Shown here piece by piece: positions 63,964-64,000 of a stretch of DNA of 64,000 nucleotides. Under the pieces are notes generated by a model. The model was given only the letters and a program-made list of their open reading frames with translations. It was not told the DNA's origin and made no database searches. Positions within the stretch are counted from its first letter, which is position 1, and every line of letters starts with the position of its first letter. This DNA is from Pseudobutyrivibrio xylanivorans (GTDB taxonomy: Bacteria; Bacillota; Clostridia; Lachnospirales; Lachnospiraceae), in contig NZ_VTVE01000002.1 of the NCBI RefSeq assembly GCF_010906925.1, positions 1 through 64,000 of the forward strand, in the 5' to 3' direction. Position numbers and translations under genes: made by a program.

Positions 63964-64000
63964 TTACCAAACATATGCAAGAACTTCGCCACCAACCTGA
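63964..64000 (-). CDS. rpsH: 30S ribosomal protein S8, C-terminal fragment
   Basis: Only the last eleven codons are in the window: QVGGEVLAYVW then TAA. This C-terminus matches S8, and S8 precedes L6 in the spc operon. The gene is cut by the right edge. Confidence 0.9.
   Translation of the reverse strand, partial: QVGGEVLAYVW

Overview
The window looks like a moderately AT-rich chromosome segment from an anaerobic Firmicute of the family Lachnospiraceae, with Butyrivibrio or Pseudobutyrivibrio as the nearest guess. The grounds are the 16S 5' end, the gene families present (glutamine synthetase III, GlpP, Crh-like HPr, a Fe-S glycerol-3-phosphate oxidase with a DUF1667 partner, tryptophan-type ABC importer) and the strong GGAGG ribosome binding sites. 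The genus call is an inference. Nearly all genes lie on the minus strand. Only one lipoprotein (11118-11699) and a class A penicillin-binding protein (33715-36375) are on the plus strand. No prophage, transposase or CRISPR array was seen.

Layout from left to right. 1-617: 5' end of a 16S rRNA gene with three consensus promoters in tandem. 634-7562: threonine aldolase, tRNA-Ser(UGA), ispD, and a tight operon ycxB-like/tsaE/tsaB/rimI/rnz/unknown/tsaD for the t6A tRNA modification. 7690-12944: tex, an acyltransferase and two unrelated lipoproteins. 13058-19630: glycerol operon glpP-glpK-glpF-glpA-like-FAD reductase-DUF1667, with leader structures, an internal terminator and a GC-rich inverted-repeat element. 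19838-22265: thrH, hom, ACT regulator. 22393-29776: prfB (programmed +1 frameshift), ctpA, ftsX, ftsE, a PucR-type regulator, a DnaA-box cluster and an NlpC/P60 hydrolase. 29850-33631: trxB, ridA, cvfB, acyl-ACP thioesterase, tRNA-Gln(CUG), yigZ. 33715-38911: penicillin-binding protein and glutamine synthetase III, facing each other. 39015-50105: fba, lipid kinase, crh-like, whiA, rapZ, murB, M18 aminopeptidase, hprK, uvrC, ftsH. 50342-54668: ABC importer and MATE exporter. 54811-64000: the alpha/spc ribosomal operon from rplQ back to the last codons of rpsH.

The most unusual signal is a family of six short (about 84-100 nt) imperfect stem-loop elements. Three are in tandem between the convergent penicillin-binding protein and glutamine synthetase genes (36407-36766), one is between ftsH and the ABC importer (50233-50323), one sits just before thrH (20467-20550) and one just before prfB (23576-23660). 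The stems differ in sequence but keep their pairing, while short single-stranded motifs (CTATCAA near the 5' side, AGAG..TAAC near the 3' side) are conserved. That is the signature of a structured RNA or a palindromic mobile repeat that I cannot assign to a known family.

How the genes work together: the tsa cluster builds N6-threonylcarbamoyladenosine on tRNAs. HprK and the His-less HPr paralogue suggest Crh-type carbon catabolite control, beside fba and the glycerol operon. FtsEX, CtpA, NlpC/P60, MurB and the penicillin-binding protein serve cell-wall growth. The right end is the standard translation and secretion supercluster.
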